A DNA stretch of 64,000 bases from Halomonas halocynthiae DSM 14573 (lineage in GTDB: Bacteria > Pseudomonadota > Gammaproteobacteria > Pseudomonadales > Halomonadaceae), in assembly GCF_000425725.1 (NCBI RefSeq), contig NZ_KE384440.1, positions 194,317 through 258,316 on the forward strand, read 5' to 3'. Position numbers and translations under genes: made by a program. Positions 18,016-27,096 of this stretch are shown here, piece by piece. The notes beneath the pieces are model-generated. The model had not been told where the DNA came from, searched no databases, and saw only the letters and a program-made list of their open reading frames with translations. The first letter of the stretch is position 1; every line of letters starts with the position of its first letter.

Positions 18016-18297
18016 ATGTCGTTTCATTTTCATCGCCACACCTTCTACACCGTGCTAGTGGGCTATATGGCGCATTACGGCACTATCACAGACAATCCAG
18101 AGCAGATTAAAGCGGCACTGGAAGACACCGAAACAATGATTGATTACTCGTTGGAAAAAATGGATGTGGCGATTGATGCCGATGGTGCTGATACCATCAG
18201 CAAGGTGGGGCTGCAGTGGCTGGAATATGCCAGAATTCATCCAGAAAACCCTCAGGGGTATGCCGCAACAGCACAAGATATATTGGAAAATCATTAG
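18016..18297 (+). CDS. Small unrecognised protein (93 aa)
   Basis: A 93-aa acidic protein that I do not recognise. It begins MSFHFHRHTFYTVLVGYMAHYG, then helical segments with regular charge (NPEQIKAALEDTETMIDYSLEKMDVAIDADGADT in part), and a C-terminal QWLEYARIHPENPQGYAATAQDILENH-like end. There is no signal peptide and no full membrane helix. A weak AAGG precedes the ATG, and a strong terminator follows 37 bases after the stop, which supports a real single-gene unit. It shares its upstream region with ackA, so the Anr-like box could act on it too. Confidence 0.6.
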   Translation: MSFHFHRHTFYTVLVGYMAHYGTITDNPEQIKAALEDTETMIDYSLEKMDVAIDADGADTISKVGLQWLEYARIHPENPQGYAATAQDILENH

Positions 18298-18333
18298 TGC
18301 TTAAAGTAAGCCGCTATGAAGTGTAGGTAGCCA

Positions 18334-18367
18334 CAAGAACCCCGACATTAGTGTCGGGGTTCTTGTT
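18334..18367. terminator. Bidirectional rho-independent terminator
   Basis: CAAGAACCCCGACA pairs with TGTCGGGGTTCTTG (14 bp) around a TTAG loop between the convergent gene at 18297 (+) and tenA (stop at 18403, -). T-rich flanking on the plus side supports termination. Confidence 0.82.
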
Positions 18368-18402
18368 AAATTATGAGTAGAACGGTGTTGCGGTGTAGCG
18401 TA

Positions 18403-19071
18403 CTAGTCAGCCTGATCAAGCCCCATCTGCCAAAAATCGATTTCCAAGCGGGTGGCTTCGCAAAAGGTGGTGGTCAATTGGGCAAAGCGCTCTGGTGTGA
18501 TGTCGGCTAGGCGGGCATCGAGCCAGGTAATTTCGTCGCGCATTGCAGACTGAAAGGCGTCGCTTTCATACATTTGCATCCATTTCTCGAAGGGGTTGGT
18601 CGCGCCGCGCACAGTGAACGGCTGTTTGGCCTGCCACTGCGCTATAACGCCGTAGCCGACCAGGCAAGGAGCAAGAGCGACGTGTAAGTCGAGCAGGTCG
18701 CCGCGGTTGCCGGTATCCAGTACGTAGCGAGTATAGGCTAGGGTGGCACGGGCTTCTGGCAGCGTGGCTAGATCATTCTCGCTAATGCCCCATTCGCGGC
18801 AGTAGTCGATATGTAACTCAAGCTCTACATCGATGATTGTTTTGAGGCCTTCCAGGCCGTGGCGCAGCTCCGCCATGTCACGGCTTTTGTAGGTGGCTAG
18901 TGCATAGGCGCGGCCGAAATGCATCAAAAACAGGTAGTCTTGTTTGAGGTAGTGGCGGAATGCCTCGTCTTTCAGCCTGCCGCTTGCCAGTTGGCGTACG
19001 AAGTCGTGCTCGGTATAGGCACGCCATTCAATGGCACAGGCATCGGTCAGGTCGGTAAAGCGATAACTCAT
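18403..19071 (-). CDS. tenA: TenA family protein (thiaminase II / aminopyrimidine aminohydrolase)
   Basis: A 222-aa all-helical protein of the TenA/HEME-oxygenase-like fold that salvages thiamin breakdown products (aminopyrimidine hydrolysis). Motifs include FRHYLKQDYLFLMHFGRAYA, ELELHIDYCREWG (conserved Glu), APCLVGYGVIAQ and a final FCEATRLEIDFWQMG with the catalytic Glu region. The canonical catalytic Cys of Bacillus TenA (Cys135) probably corresponds to the Cys in LAPCLVGYG. No thiamin riboswitch was seen in the 250 bases upstream and no other thi genes are near. Confidence 0.88.
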   Translation of the reverse strand: MSYRFTDLTDACAIEWRAYTEHDFVRQLASGRLKDEAFRHYLKQDYLFLMHFGRAYALATYKSRDMAELRHGLEGLKTIIDVELELHIDYCREWGISENDLATLPEARATLAYTRYVLDTGNRGDLLDLHVALAPCLVGYGVIAQWQAKQPFTVRGATNPFEKWMQMYESDAFQSAMRDEITWLDARLADITPERFAQLTTTFCEATRLEIDFWQMGLDQAD

Positions 19072-19324
19072 GATGGTCTCCAGTCGTTAGGCTGACTGCC
19101 CAGATTAAGTGAAACGCAGAATGCTGTGTTTATGCTGTTTACGCATTAGCGAGTCTGCTGCTCTTTCGGCAGGTGAAAGGTGAGTCTAGCAGTTGGCGTC
19201 GCTAAGAAATCATTTGTCTGCAGAGTCTTTGGAAATAGTTTCCAGTAGTATGCTGCGTAGGTATGATGAGGACTGCGTAGTTATTTAGTTATTCATATCA
19301 CTGATATATATTCAGGAGCCTGTC

Positions 19325-19765
19325 ATGAGCTTTTACGTTTACCTTTCCGGCGAGATTCATACTGACTGGCGCGATGAAATTCGCCGTGGTGCCGAGGCAG
19401 CAGGGCTGGATATTGTCTTTACATCTCCTGTGACCGACCATGACGCCAGTGATGCTGCTGGCGATATGTTGGGCGCGGAAGACAAGGCGTTCTGGCGCGA
19501 TCATAAGTCATCCAAGGTTAATGCCATCCGTACCAGAACATTGATTGAGCAGAGCGATTTGGTGGTTGTGCGATTTGGTGACAAATACAAGCAATGGAAT
19601 GCGGCGTTTGATGCGGGGTATTGTTCGGCGCTTGATAAACCCTATGTGACCCTTCATGCAGAAGATATTGTGCATCCACTCAAGGAGGTCGATGCTGGCG
19701 CTATGGCTTGGGCCACGACAACACAGCAGGTGGTTGAGATTTTGCGTTATGTTACCGCTGCCTGA
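19325..19765 (+). CDS. ytoQ: YtoQ family protein
   Basis: A 146-aa protein closely following B. subtilis YtoQ in layout: N-terminal YLSGEIHTDWRDEI, then SPVTDHDASD, a central DFKASKVNAIRTRTLIEQSDLVV-like stretch (here SSKVNAIRTRTLIE), and VRFGDKYKQWNAAFDAGYC. This fold is related to nucleoside deoxyribosyltransferases, but the cellular function is not established. CAGGAGCC seven bases before the ATG is a good ribosome site. It stands alone and ends before a strong terminator. Confidence 0.85.
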   Translation: MSFYVYLSGEIHTDWRDEIRRGAEAAGLDIVFTSPVTDHDASDAAGDMLGAEDKAFWRDHKSSKVNAIRTRTLIEQSDLVVVRFGDKYKQWNAAFDAGYCSALDKPYVTLHAEDIVHPLKEVDAGAMAWATTTQQVVEILRYVTAA

Positions 19766-19825
19766 GACGGGTGAGATAAGTTTGCTTGAGCGCTGATCTT
19801 GACGCGCGTGTGGCAGTTGTGGATT

Positions 19826-19860
19826 AAAAAAAGACCGACATATGATATGTCGGTCTTTTT
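19826..19860. terminator. Strong terminator between ytoQ and the RND pump gene
   Basis: AAAAAGACCGACATA and TATGTCGGTCTTTTT form a 15-bp perfect stem with a TGA loop, T-rich on both strands, between the convergent ytoQ (+) and the RND gene (-). It should work in both directions. Confidence 0.88.
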
Positions 19861-19893
19861 ACGTTCTGTTATGTGGCATCCGGTATCGGAGGC

Positions 19894-22800
19894 CTAGCTG
19901 GTGGGTGTGCGTTTCATCTCCGAGCGCAGACGGCGTGCGATAGCGCCTGGTGATCCGGTATGCCGAGCAAGCATGTCATAGGCAACGGGGACAACAAATA
20001 GCGTAAACAGCGTAGCGCTGGCCACTCCGCCAAAAATGACGACGCCAAGTACAAAGCGTGTTTCAGCGCCCGCACCGTTGGAAACAATTAATGGAACCGC
20101 TCCTGCCATCGTGGTTACTGCGGTCATCAATACTGGGCGAAGGCGTGTGACTGAGGCCTCAATCAGTGCCTCTTGAAACTCGCTACCAGCGTCACGCAGC
20201 TGATTGGCAAACTCGACGATTAGGATACCGTTCTTGGTGGCTAGGCCGATCAGCATGACTAGCCCCACTTGGCTGTAAATGTTGAGGCTTTGGCCGGTTA
20301 GCAACAGCCCAAACAGGGCGCCGACCATGGCCAAAGGAACGGTGAGCATAATGACTAGTGGGTGAACGAAACTCTCAAACTGGCCAGCTAATACCAAAAA
20401 CACGACGAGTACACCAACGATCAGTAGGAAAGTGGTGGCGTTACCGGCGTCGAGATAGTCACGAGCAGCGCCCTTGACGTCGGGCTGAGCTTCGTCGGGA
20501 AGCAGCTCGTTGACGGCATTTTGTAGATACTCAAGCGCTTCGCCCATGGAGTAATCATCCGCGAGGTCAGCAGAAATAGTGATGGCACGTAATCGGTTGT
20601 AACGGCTGAGGTCACTGGGGCCGGCGTAATTGGTTAAAGTCACCATGCTCGATAGCGGTATTAGCTCACCAGAACGTGCCGAGCGCACCATGACACTTTC
20701 GAGAGATGTCGGGCTTGGCAGGCTGCCTTGTTTCGCTTCGAGAATGACATCGTACTCTTCGCCACCGTCTATAAAACGGGTAACGGTGCGCCCGCCAAGC
20801 AACGTTTCCAGTGTGCTACCAATTTCGCTGATGGTAACGCCCAGGTCGGCGGCGCGGGCTTTATCGATATCGACCCGCAACTGTGGTTGGTTTTCCTTAT
20901 AGTCGCTGTCGGGGTTTAACAAGCGCGGATTATCTTCGCGGATATGCTTGATCAGGATGTCGCGCCACTCGGCCATCTCTTCGTAAGTGCCACCTGCCAG
21001 CACGAACTGCATCGACTGTTCCATGCCGCCGCCAAAGCCTCGGAACATGATAGGAATGGCTCGCACACCTGGCAGGGTGGAAAGTTTCGCGCGCACGTCA
21101 CCGATGATAGCTTGCGCGGGCCGTCGTTCGCCCCAGTCGGACAAGCCGACGATGGCGAAGCCGCCGTTGTAGCTTTCGATATTGCCCCAGCCGCGTGGTG
21201 CACGAACGACAATACGCTCAATTTCACCACGCTCCAGTAGCGGCAGCAGCCGAGCTTCCACCTCATCCATATAATCGATCATGTAGTCGTAGGTCGCGCC
21301 AGATGGCCCGTTGATCAGAATAAAGAAGCTGCCTCGGTCTTCCATCGGCGTGTATTCACGGGGGAGTTGGGCGTTAAGCCATACCATCACGCTGACCAGT
21401 ACTACAAAGGTGGCGACGACCAACCAGCGTAGCTTTAGCGTAACGACCAGCATGCGGCGATACAGGTTGCGCGAGAAGTTAAGCAGCCGCTGGACACCGA
21501 GAGAAAGTGCGCTTTCCTTTTGGTTGGGCTTGAGTACTTTTGAGGCCATCATTGGCGTCAGGGTCAGTGCCAGCAGCGTCGAAATTGCCACAGCAGCGGC
21601 CATGGTCAAAGCGAATTCGGAAAATAGGCGACCGATATCCCCCTGCATGAAACCCAGCGGAACAAAAACGGCAATTAGCACCAGCGACGTGGCGATAACG
21701 GCAAAGCCCATTTCATGACTGCCGCGTACAGCAGCGACCAATGGTGTTTCGCCTAGCTCCTGTATTCGCCGATGGATGTTTTCCAGCATGACGATGGCAT
21801 CATCGACGATTAGACCGATGGCTAGCACCATAGCGAGTAGTGTGAGCAGATTGATCGTAAAGCCCATGACTAGCAGTGCAGTAAACGTGCCGATGAGTGC
21901 AATGGGCACAACAACGGCCGGTACTAGCGTAGTGCGCAAGTTACCTAGAAACAGAAAGATTGCTACTACAACCAACACGAGAGAAATCACAAGTGTTTGT
22001 ATCACTTGGGAAATGGCTTCTGAAACAAAGACCGACGAGTCATGATTGACCGTTAGTGACATGCCTTCCGGCAAGCGTTTGGACAGGCGTTCAGCTTCGT
22101 TGCGTACGGCCTTGGACATGGCCAACACATTGGCGGTGGACTGCTTCATCATGCCAAGGCCGACCATGGCCTTACCATTGCCACGAAACAGTGTGCGAGT
22201 TTCGACCGCTCCGATTTCGATATGGGCCACATCGCCGAGCTTGACCAAATAGCCGTTATCGTCGCGGGCCAGTGCTAGGTTGCGAAAATCATCCGGCGTG
22301 TTAAAGCTGCGCGGTAGGCGCAGGCGGAACTGTAGGTCTTTTGACTCAATGGAGCCGCTGGGTAGTTCGACGTTTTCTGCCCTGAGGGTGTTTTCGATAT
22401 CACGCACCGTTAGGCCGCGAGCAGCGAGTGCGTTGGTATCAACCCACACACGCATGGCGTATTCGTGGCCGCCCCCGATAATGACTTGCGAAACACCGTC
22501 TTGTACCGACAGGCTATCGCTCAAATAACGTTCGGCGTAGTCGGTGAGTTCGGAAATGTCATAGTCTTCGCCTGATAGGCTGAGCCACAACACCACATCT
22601 GAACTGGCGTCGGCTTTGCGAACCTCGGGCGGGTCTGCTTCGTCGGGAAGGTTGTCGAGTGAGCCTGAAATGCGGTCGCGGATGTCGTTAGCTGCAGCAT
22701 CGATGTCTACCCCTAAGGAAAACTCAACGGTAATTCTGGAGTTGCCATCTGAGCTTGATGAAGAAATGACCTCGATGCCAGAAATGCCCGAAATTCTGTC

Positions 22801-23004
22801 TTCCAGCGGTTGAGTAATACGGCTTTCAACCACATTAGCCGACGCGCCAGGGTAGCTGGTGCTAATGCTGACGATAGGCGGGTCAATAGAGGGGTATTCC
22901 TGTAGCGGCAGGCGCGTTAGCGCGAGTATGCCAAAGGCTACTATGAGCGCAGCGAGCACTGTAGCCAGCACTGGGCGCTTGATGGAGAGTTCAGATAGTT
23001 GCAT
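19894..23004 (-). CDS. RND efflux pump inner-membrane subunit (HAE1 family)
   Basis: A 1036-aa proton-driven multidrug exporter of AcrB/MexB/MdtB type. It has TM1 at residues 10-28, a large periplasmic loop, a TM2-6 block with LAMVLAIGLIVDDAIVMLENI (the proton-relay Asp pair), a second periplasmic loop, and the closing helices with GLATKNGILIVEFANQLRD (relay Lys). It starts at the last base of the adaptor stop (TGATG), so the two are coupled. No outer-membrane channel gene is adjacent; a TolC-type partner elsewhere is expected. Substrates cannot be predicted. Confidence 0.92.
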   Translation of the reverse strand: MQLSELSIKRPVLATVLAALIVAFGILALTRLPLQEYPSIDPPIVSISTSYPGASANVVESRITQPLEDRISGISGIEVISSSSSDGNSRITVEFSLGVDIDAAANDIRDRISGSLDNLPDEADPPEVRKADASSDVVLWLSLSGEDYDISELTDYAERYLSDSLSVQDGVSQVIIGGGHEYAMRVWVDTNALAARGLTVRDIENTLRAENVELPSGSIESKDLQFRLRLPRSFNTPDDFRNLALARDDNGYLVKLGDVAHIEIGAVETRTLFRGNGKAMVGLGMMKQSTANVLAMSKAVRNEAERLSKRLPEGMSLTVNHDSSVFVSEAISQVIQTLVISLVLVVVAIFLFLGNLRTTLVPAVVVPIALIGTFTALLVMGFTINLLTLLAMVLAIGLIVDDAIVMLENIHRRIQELGETPLVAAVRGSHEMGFAVIATSLVLIAVFVPLGFMQGDIGRLFSEFALTMAAAVAISTLLALTLTPMMASKVLKPNQKESALSLGVQRLLNFSRNLYRRMLVVTLKLRWLVVATFVVLVSVMVWLNAQLPREYTPMEDRGSFFILINGPSGATYDYMIDYMDEVEARLLPLLERGEIERIVVRAPRGWGNIESYNGGFAIVGLSDWGERRPAQAIIGDVRAKLSTLPGVRAIPIMFRGFGGGMEQSMQFVLAGGTYEEMAEWRDILIKHIREDNPRLLNPDSDYKENQPQLRVDIDKARAADLGVTISEIGSTLETLLGGRTVTRFIDGGEEYDVILEAKQGSLPSPTSLESVMVRSARSGELIPLSSMVTLTNYAGPSDLSRYNRLRAITISADLADDYSMGEALEYLQNAVNELLPDEAQPDVKGAARDYLDAGNATTFLLIVGVLVVFLVLAGQFESFVHPLVIMLTVPLAMVGALFGLLLTGQSLNIYSQVGLVMLIGLATKNGILIVEFANQLRDAGSEFQEALIEASVTRLRPVLMTAVTTMAGAVPLIVSNGAGAETRFVLGVVIFGGVASATLFTLFVVPVAYDMLARHTGSPGAIARRLRSEMKRTPTS

Positions 23005-24110
23005 CAGAAGTTTGTCTCAGTGCGGCTAGTTTCTAGCAGCTGGCGTACGCTGGTGTCGGCGTCTGCGATGCCAATCAAGCGAACAGTGGCACCGTCGCGG
23101 GTGCGATCGGTGCCATGGCTAACCACCAGCTCGCCGGGCTGAAGGCCTGATAATACTTCGACTTCTCCGTGGCGGCGCTTTCCTTGTGTGATCTCGCGGC
23201 GCTCAATGCGCATGTCATCTTGATGAATGACCAGCACATGTTGCGTCAGGCCTTCAGCAATTACTGCTGACTCAGGCACCGTTGGACTGTGGCGGGCGTC
23301 GCGCTTGATACGAGCCTCCATCAGCATGCCTGGGCGCAGTTGGTGTTCGGGGTTGTCTAGCTCGGCACGTACCACCACGCTACGGCTGACAGGGTCGACT
23401 CGGGTGCCGATGTTGGTGATGCTGCCTTGAAAGAGGGCTTCCGGATAAGCTGAACTACGCGCTTCAATCAGCGTGCCGAGCGTCAGTTGGCCCAATTCAC
23501 GCTCGGGTAGGCGGATATCCAATTTCATGCGCTCGAGTTTGTCGAGGGTGACAAGCTCCGTGCCGGGGGTGACCAGTGTGCCGACGCTTAGCTCGCGAAA
23601 GCCGACCACGCCAGCGAAGGGCGCGTTCAGGGTGTAGTTATCAAGCTGGGCTTGAATGGCAGCAATGGCGGCCTCTGCTTGGCGTAGCTGTGCTCGGCTG
23701 TCTTCGACCTCGGCGCGTGGCGCTAAGTTGCGTTCTTGCAGTTGTGCCAAGCGGTTAACGACAGCTTGACGCTCGTCGCGTAGTGCTTGAGCTGCACGTA
23801 GGTCCGCGCGCGTTTCTGCGGCGTTGAGACGAACTAACGTGGCACCCTCGGCCACTTGCTCGCCGCCTTCAAAATCCAGGGATTCGACAATCGCCGTCAC
23901 GGTGGCGGAGAGCGTGATGCTTTCCTCTGCCTTCAGCGTACCGAGCCCATCTAGCGGATCAGACCAGAGAGTTGTGTCAACGCGCGCGCCGATGACTGGC
24001 GTAGGGGCTGGTTGGGCAGCCAGGGGCAGGGCGGTTAACACAAAGCAGATTAGGCTAGCTACAAGGGCAATACGGCGCCAATTCCCTGGCGCGAGTAAAC
24101 TCAGCATCAT
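23004..24110 (-). CDS. RND efflux pump periplasmic adaptor (membrane fusion protein)
   Basis: A 368-aa adaptor linking the RND permease to an outer-membrane channel. An N-terminal signal (LVASLICFVLTALPLAAQ) is followed by a lipoyl/barrel-sandwich half (ATVTAIVESLDFEGGEQVAEGATLVRL), a helical hairpin (about 110-150, RLAQLQERNLAPRAEVE), the second lipoyl half (LNAPFAGVVGFRELSVG) and beta-barrel domains. There is no lipobox Cys, so the protein is likely free or anchored by its uncleaved signal. The next codon after the initiating ATG is also ATG. It is first in a two-gene operon with the pump subunit. Confidence 0.9.
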   Translation of the reverse strand: MMLSLLAPGNWRRIALVASLICFVLTALPLAAQPAPTPVIGARVDTTLWSDPLDGLGTLKAEESITLSATVTAIVESLDFEGGEQVAEGATLVRLNAAETRADLRAAQALRDERQAVVNRLAQLQERNLAPRAEVEDSRAQLRQAEAAIAAIQAQLDNYTLNAPFAGVVGFRELSVGTLVTPGTELVTLDKLERMKLDIRLPERELGQLTLGTLIEARSSAYPEALFQGSITNIGTRVDPVSRSVVVRAELDNPEHQLRPGMLMEARIKRDARHSPTVPESAVIAEGLTQHVLVIHQDDMRIERREITQGKRRHGEVEVLSGLQPGELVVSHGTDRTRDGATVRLIGIADADTSVRQLLETSRTETNF

Positions 24111-24327
24111 GATGAATCCGGTTGAAAGTGACGGTAGTGAAACATGTGAGTAATCATTGACGACGATGAGATAGCTTACCGGTGTGTGCTGATCATCACC
24201 ACGAGAGGTTACGAAAATAACGTGGCAATATCATGGCAATACAGTGCAAGTTTACGCTCGCTGCCTCTGCTAGAATGCGCGTTTTCCTGTGGTGGGGTGT
24301 GCTTGTGGTAAGCAATGGGAGAGCAAC

Positions 24328-25503
24328 ATGAACCATGATGTGGTGATCATTGGTGCCGGAGCGGCGGGGTTGATGTGCGCGTTGACGGCAGGCTACGCCG
24401 GTCGTCGTGTGCTGGTAATAGACCATGCTAACAAAGCAGGCAAGAAAATCCTGATGTCAGGCGGTGGTCGCTGCAATTTCACCAACTTGGCTACCACGTC
24501 AGCTAATTTTTTCTCTGATAACCCGTATTTTTGTATTTCAGCGCTCAAGCGATATCGGCCTGACCACTTTGTTGAGCTGGTTGAGCGTCATGGGCTTGAG
24601 CATGTAGAGAAAGCGCCGGGGCAGCTGTTTTGCGCTGGGTCAGCCAAGGATCTGTTGACAATACTGCTGACTGAGTGTGAGTGGGCCGGAGTCGATATTT
24701 CGCTAAACACTCGTGTTGAGCACGTTGAACGCCTAGGCGAGGGAATGCGTTTAATGACATCTCGTGGTCGCATGGATGCTGGCGCGGTCGTGGTGGCTAG
24801 TGGAGGGTTGTCGATTCCTACGTTGGGAGCCAGCGGTTTTGGTTATGACATTGCGCGCCAATTTGGGCTTTCCGTTACTGCAACGCGTCCCGCACTGGTG
24901 CCGTTTACGCTAACGTCTCAGTGGAAAGACCGCGCTGCTGCATTGGCTGGCCTCAGTCATTCGGTTGCAGTGCGTTGTGGTGGTGGGGAGTATCACGAGC
25001 CGCTGCTGTTCACTCATCGCGGCCTGTCGGGGCCAGCTATGCTACAAATTTCCAGCTACTGGCAGCCGGGTGACACCCTGGAGATCAATCTGTTAGCGGG
25101 TGAAAACGCCTGGGAAAGCTTGGTTCATGCGCGCCAGCAAACACCGAAGCGGCGAGTGTCCGGCTGGCTTGCTGAACGGCTGCCAAAGCGTTTGGCTCAT
25201 GCCTTGGTAGGGTGGCATGGTGAGGATGCTGTATTTGCCGAATGCTCTAACGCGCAGCTTGCTCGCTGGGCTGAGCGGCTTAACCAATGGCAGCTTAAGC
25301 CTGCTGGCACGGAAGGCTGGCGTACCGCAGAAGTCACCATAGGGGGTGTGGCTACTCAAGCTATATCGTCGAAAACCTTTGAGGTTAAAGATTTGCCGCA
25401 GCTCCGTTTCATAGGTGAAGTACTGGACGTGACAGGGGAACTCGGCGGCTATAACTTTCAGTGGGCCTGGGCGTCAGGCGTTGCTTGCGGGTTAGCATTA
25501 TAA
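24328..25503 (+). CDS. FAD-dependent oxidoreductase, YhiN/HI0933 family
   Basis: A 391-aa flavoprotein of the HI0933/BaiN-like family. It begins with the dinucleotide-binding motif VIIGAGAAGLMCALTAG, then the family signature KKILMSGGGRCNFTN, and ends with GEVLDVTGELGGYNFQWAWASG, which forms the second FAD contact. The physiological substrate is unknown for most members. The frame is open to 24289, but ATG at 24328 follows GGGAGAG and gives the standard start. TAGAAT-like -10 sequence lies just upstream. It is monocistronic with a terminator after the stop. Confidence 0.9.
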   Translation: MNHDVVIIGAGAAGLMCALTAGYAGRRVLVIDHANKAGKKILMSGGGRCNFTNLATTSANFFSDNPYFCISALKRYRPDHFVELVERHGLEHVEKAPGQLFCAGSAKDLLTILLTECEWAGVDISLNTRVEHVERLGEGMRLMTSRGRMDAGAVVVASGGLSIPTLGASGFGYDIARQFGLSVTATRPALVPFTLTSQWKDRAAALAGLSHSVAVRCGGGEYHEPLLFTHRGLSGPAMLQISSYWQPGDTLEINLLAGENAWESLVHARQQTPKRRVSGWLAERLPKRLAHALVGWHGEDAVFAECSNAQLARWAERLNQWQLKPAGTEGWRTAEVTIGGVATQAISSKTFEVKDLPQLRFIGEVLDVTGELGGYNFQWAWASGVACGLAL

Positions 25504-25504
25504 G

Positions 25505-25540
25505 AAAAGAGGAGAGGTGTTGTGATGCGATGCCTCTTTT
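25505..25540. terminator. Bidirectional terminator between convergent genes
   Basis: AAAAGAGG pairs with CCTCTTTT (8 bp) across a 20-base loop, located directly after the stop at 25503 and before the convergent stop at 25548. Confidence 0.55.
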
Positions 25541-25547
25541 GGGGGAG

Positions 25548-25901
25548 TTAACCGCGAAACATCGACAGGTCTAATTCAAGGCTATCCCCTAACCAATACG
25601 CATAGATTGTGTGATCTTCAAGATCATTGCCGGTTAAGGCATGTATCAGAATAGAAAGCCCCTCCCTGTTCTGTTCAAGCCAAGGTACAAGCTGGTCAAA
25701 ATGCTTGGTTCCAAACGTGATTTGGCAACTCCACTTCGGATGAGGGCCAACATTTTTCTGATGAACGCGACCCACCTTAAGGCCGAACTTCTCGCCAGCC
25801 TGCTCACATAACGACGTTGCCAAAGGCAACGTGGCTTGCTCGAAGTAGACGTGTGCGTGGTACGCTTTATGCGAATTAACAGGGCGCTTTACGTCAGTCA
25901 T
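25548..25901 (-). CDS. DOPA 4,5-dioxygenase family protein
   Basis: A 117-aa ferredoxin-like-fold protein of the DOPA 4,5-dioxygenase family. Likely metal-binding histidines are in AYHAHVYFE, VGRVHQKNVGPHPKWSC and ILIHALTGND. Bacterial members have been shown or proposed to cleave catechols, but the natural substrate here is unknown. Start at ATG 25901 (MTDVKRP) is preferred over 25913 because a GGAAA element lies just upstream. It is monocistronic and divergent from the AraC gene, 224 bases away. Confidence 0.83.
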   Translation of the reverse strand: MTDVKRPVNSHKAYHAHVYFEQATLPLATSLCEQAGEKFGLKVGRVHQKNVGPHPKWSCQITFGTKHFDQLVPWLEQNREGLSILIHALTGNDLEDHTIYAYWLGDSLELDLSMFRG

Positions 25902-26125
25902 AACGTTTTCCATTGGCTTAGAAGAAAAATGGTTTGATTGCCACAGGTTAAGTATCTCATAGCGTAAATACCACCATAGCTCTGTTTTATCCTTGCAACG
26001 TGAACCTGAAGCTCAGCATGCCAAGAGTCACGGGCTTGGTGTTGTGTTTTAGGTGGGGTTTATGAATAAGCTATCTGCAGAAAGTGAACATTTAATAAAA
26101 GTATAAGTAATGAGAGCTAACTATA

Positions 26126-26926
26126 ATGGGCAAAGACGGTCTTAATAGAGAGTGTTTTGAGTTGCACAGTCGTAATCTGGCGACTGAGCACGTCTCTCAT
26201 GCTCATGACTTCCACCAGCTGATACTTGCCACCAGTGGGACAACCGAGCTGGCCATGGAGGGAAAGGAGGAGCGGGTAACGGCGCGCCGTGGCTGTTTGA
26301 TACCCAGCTCCCGCCATCATGAATATCAGGGGGATGGTGGGAATCGTACTCTGGTGCTGGATATTCCGGTGGCGCACCTTGCTACACTTGAGAAAGGCAG
26401 CGAAATTGAGCGCTTGTTCGATAAACCGCGTTTTTTCAGTGTGCCGCCAGCACTCAATCAGCTCACTCATGCGCTTTCGCAACAGCTTGAACAGTGCCCC
26501 GCGCTACAAAATGAGATTGCCGTGCTATTGCTGCGTGCGCTGACCATGTATCTGCACGATGAGCCGGAAAGTGTCGTCAGCCAGCTTGGTAAACCTGTCG
26601 GTAAACGCTGTATCAGTGAGCGGCTGGATCTGGTGAGGCTGGATAACTGGATCGACCAGCACTTAGCCGATGCCATTCATGTTGAACAGATGGCAGCACT
26701 GTGTGCGCTTAGCCTCGGACATTTTCACGCCTGCTTCCGCGAGCTGACCGGTGTCACGCCGCTGGCCTATGTGCAGCGCCGTCGCCTTGAGCATGCACGC
26801 ACTCTGGTGCGTCACAGCGCCTTGAGCTTGGGGCATATTGCTATGTTGGTTGGCTTTCGAGATCAAGGCAGCTTTTCACGGGCTTATCGTCGCTATTTTG
26901 AAATTTCCCCATCCGCAGATCGCTAA
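26126..26926 (+). CDS. AraC family transcriptional regulator
   Basis: A 266-aa regulator. The N-terminal half is a cupin-like sensing domain (HVSHAHDFHQLILATSG, then GCLIPSSRHHEYQGDG). The C-terminal half carries the two helix-turn-helix motifs of AraC/XylS proteins (VEQMAALCALSLGHFHACFRE and LGHIAMLVGFRDQGSFSRAYRRYF). The domain order is the usual one. It is followed after 170 bases by the RidA-led catabolic operon on the same strand and is its likely activator. The nested inverted repeats in that gap could contain its binding sites. Confidence 0.88.
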   Translation: MGKDGLNRECFELHSRNLATEHVSHAHDFHQLILATSGTTELAMEGKEERVTARRGCLIPSSRHHEYQGDGGNRTLVLDIPVAHLATLEKGSEIERLFDKPRFFSVPPALNQLTHALSQQLEQCPALQNEIAVLLLRALTMYLHDEPESVVSQLGKPVGKRCISERLDLVRLDNWIDQHLADAIHVEQMAALCALSLGHFHACFRELTGVTPLAYVQRRRLEHARTLVRHSALSLGHIAMLVGFRDQGSFSRAYRRYFEISPSADR

Positions 26927-26992
26927 ATGTAGCGTATTCAACGCTAACCCTCCTGGTGTTTTTGCCTTTGCTTCTGCTTCTGTGAGTAAAAG

Positions 26993-27074
26993 ACTTTCGG
27001 GCAAATCTTCCTGACTTTGAGGCAAGCGCTACTAGCGCCAAGTTCGTATTCTCAAAGCAGCATTACCCGAAAGT
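26993..27074 (+). promoter_or_regulatory. Nested inverted repeats in front of the RidA operon
   Basis: Three nested pairs share almost one centre: ACTTTCGGG (26993-27001) with CCCGAAAGT (27066-27074), CTTTGAG (27015-27021) with CTCAAAG (27051-27057), and GCGCTA (27026-27031) with TAGCGC (27033-27038). As RNA this would be a long interrupted hairpin ending 22 bases before the ATG. As DNA it could be a set of regulator sites. It does not match a riboswitch class that I recognise. Confidence 0.6.
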
Positions 27075-27096
27075 ATTTATCTCAGGAGAGATATAA

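Noticed and set aside
18016..18297. Antisense frame in the 93-aa gene
   Set aside because: The plus-strand frame has a start context and terminator; the minus-strand product looks like a shadow.
19072..19324. Thiamin riboswitch before tenA
   Set aside because: No TPP-type core was found on the tenA strand.
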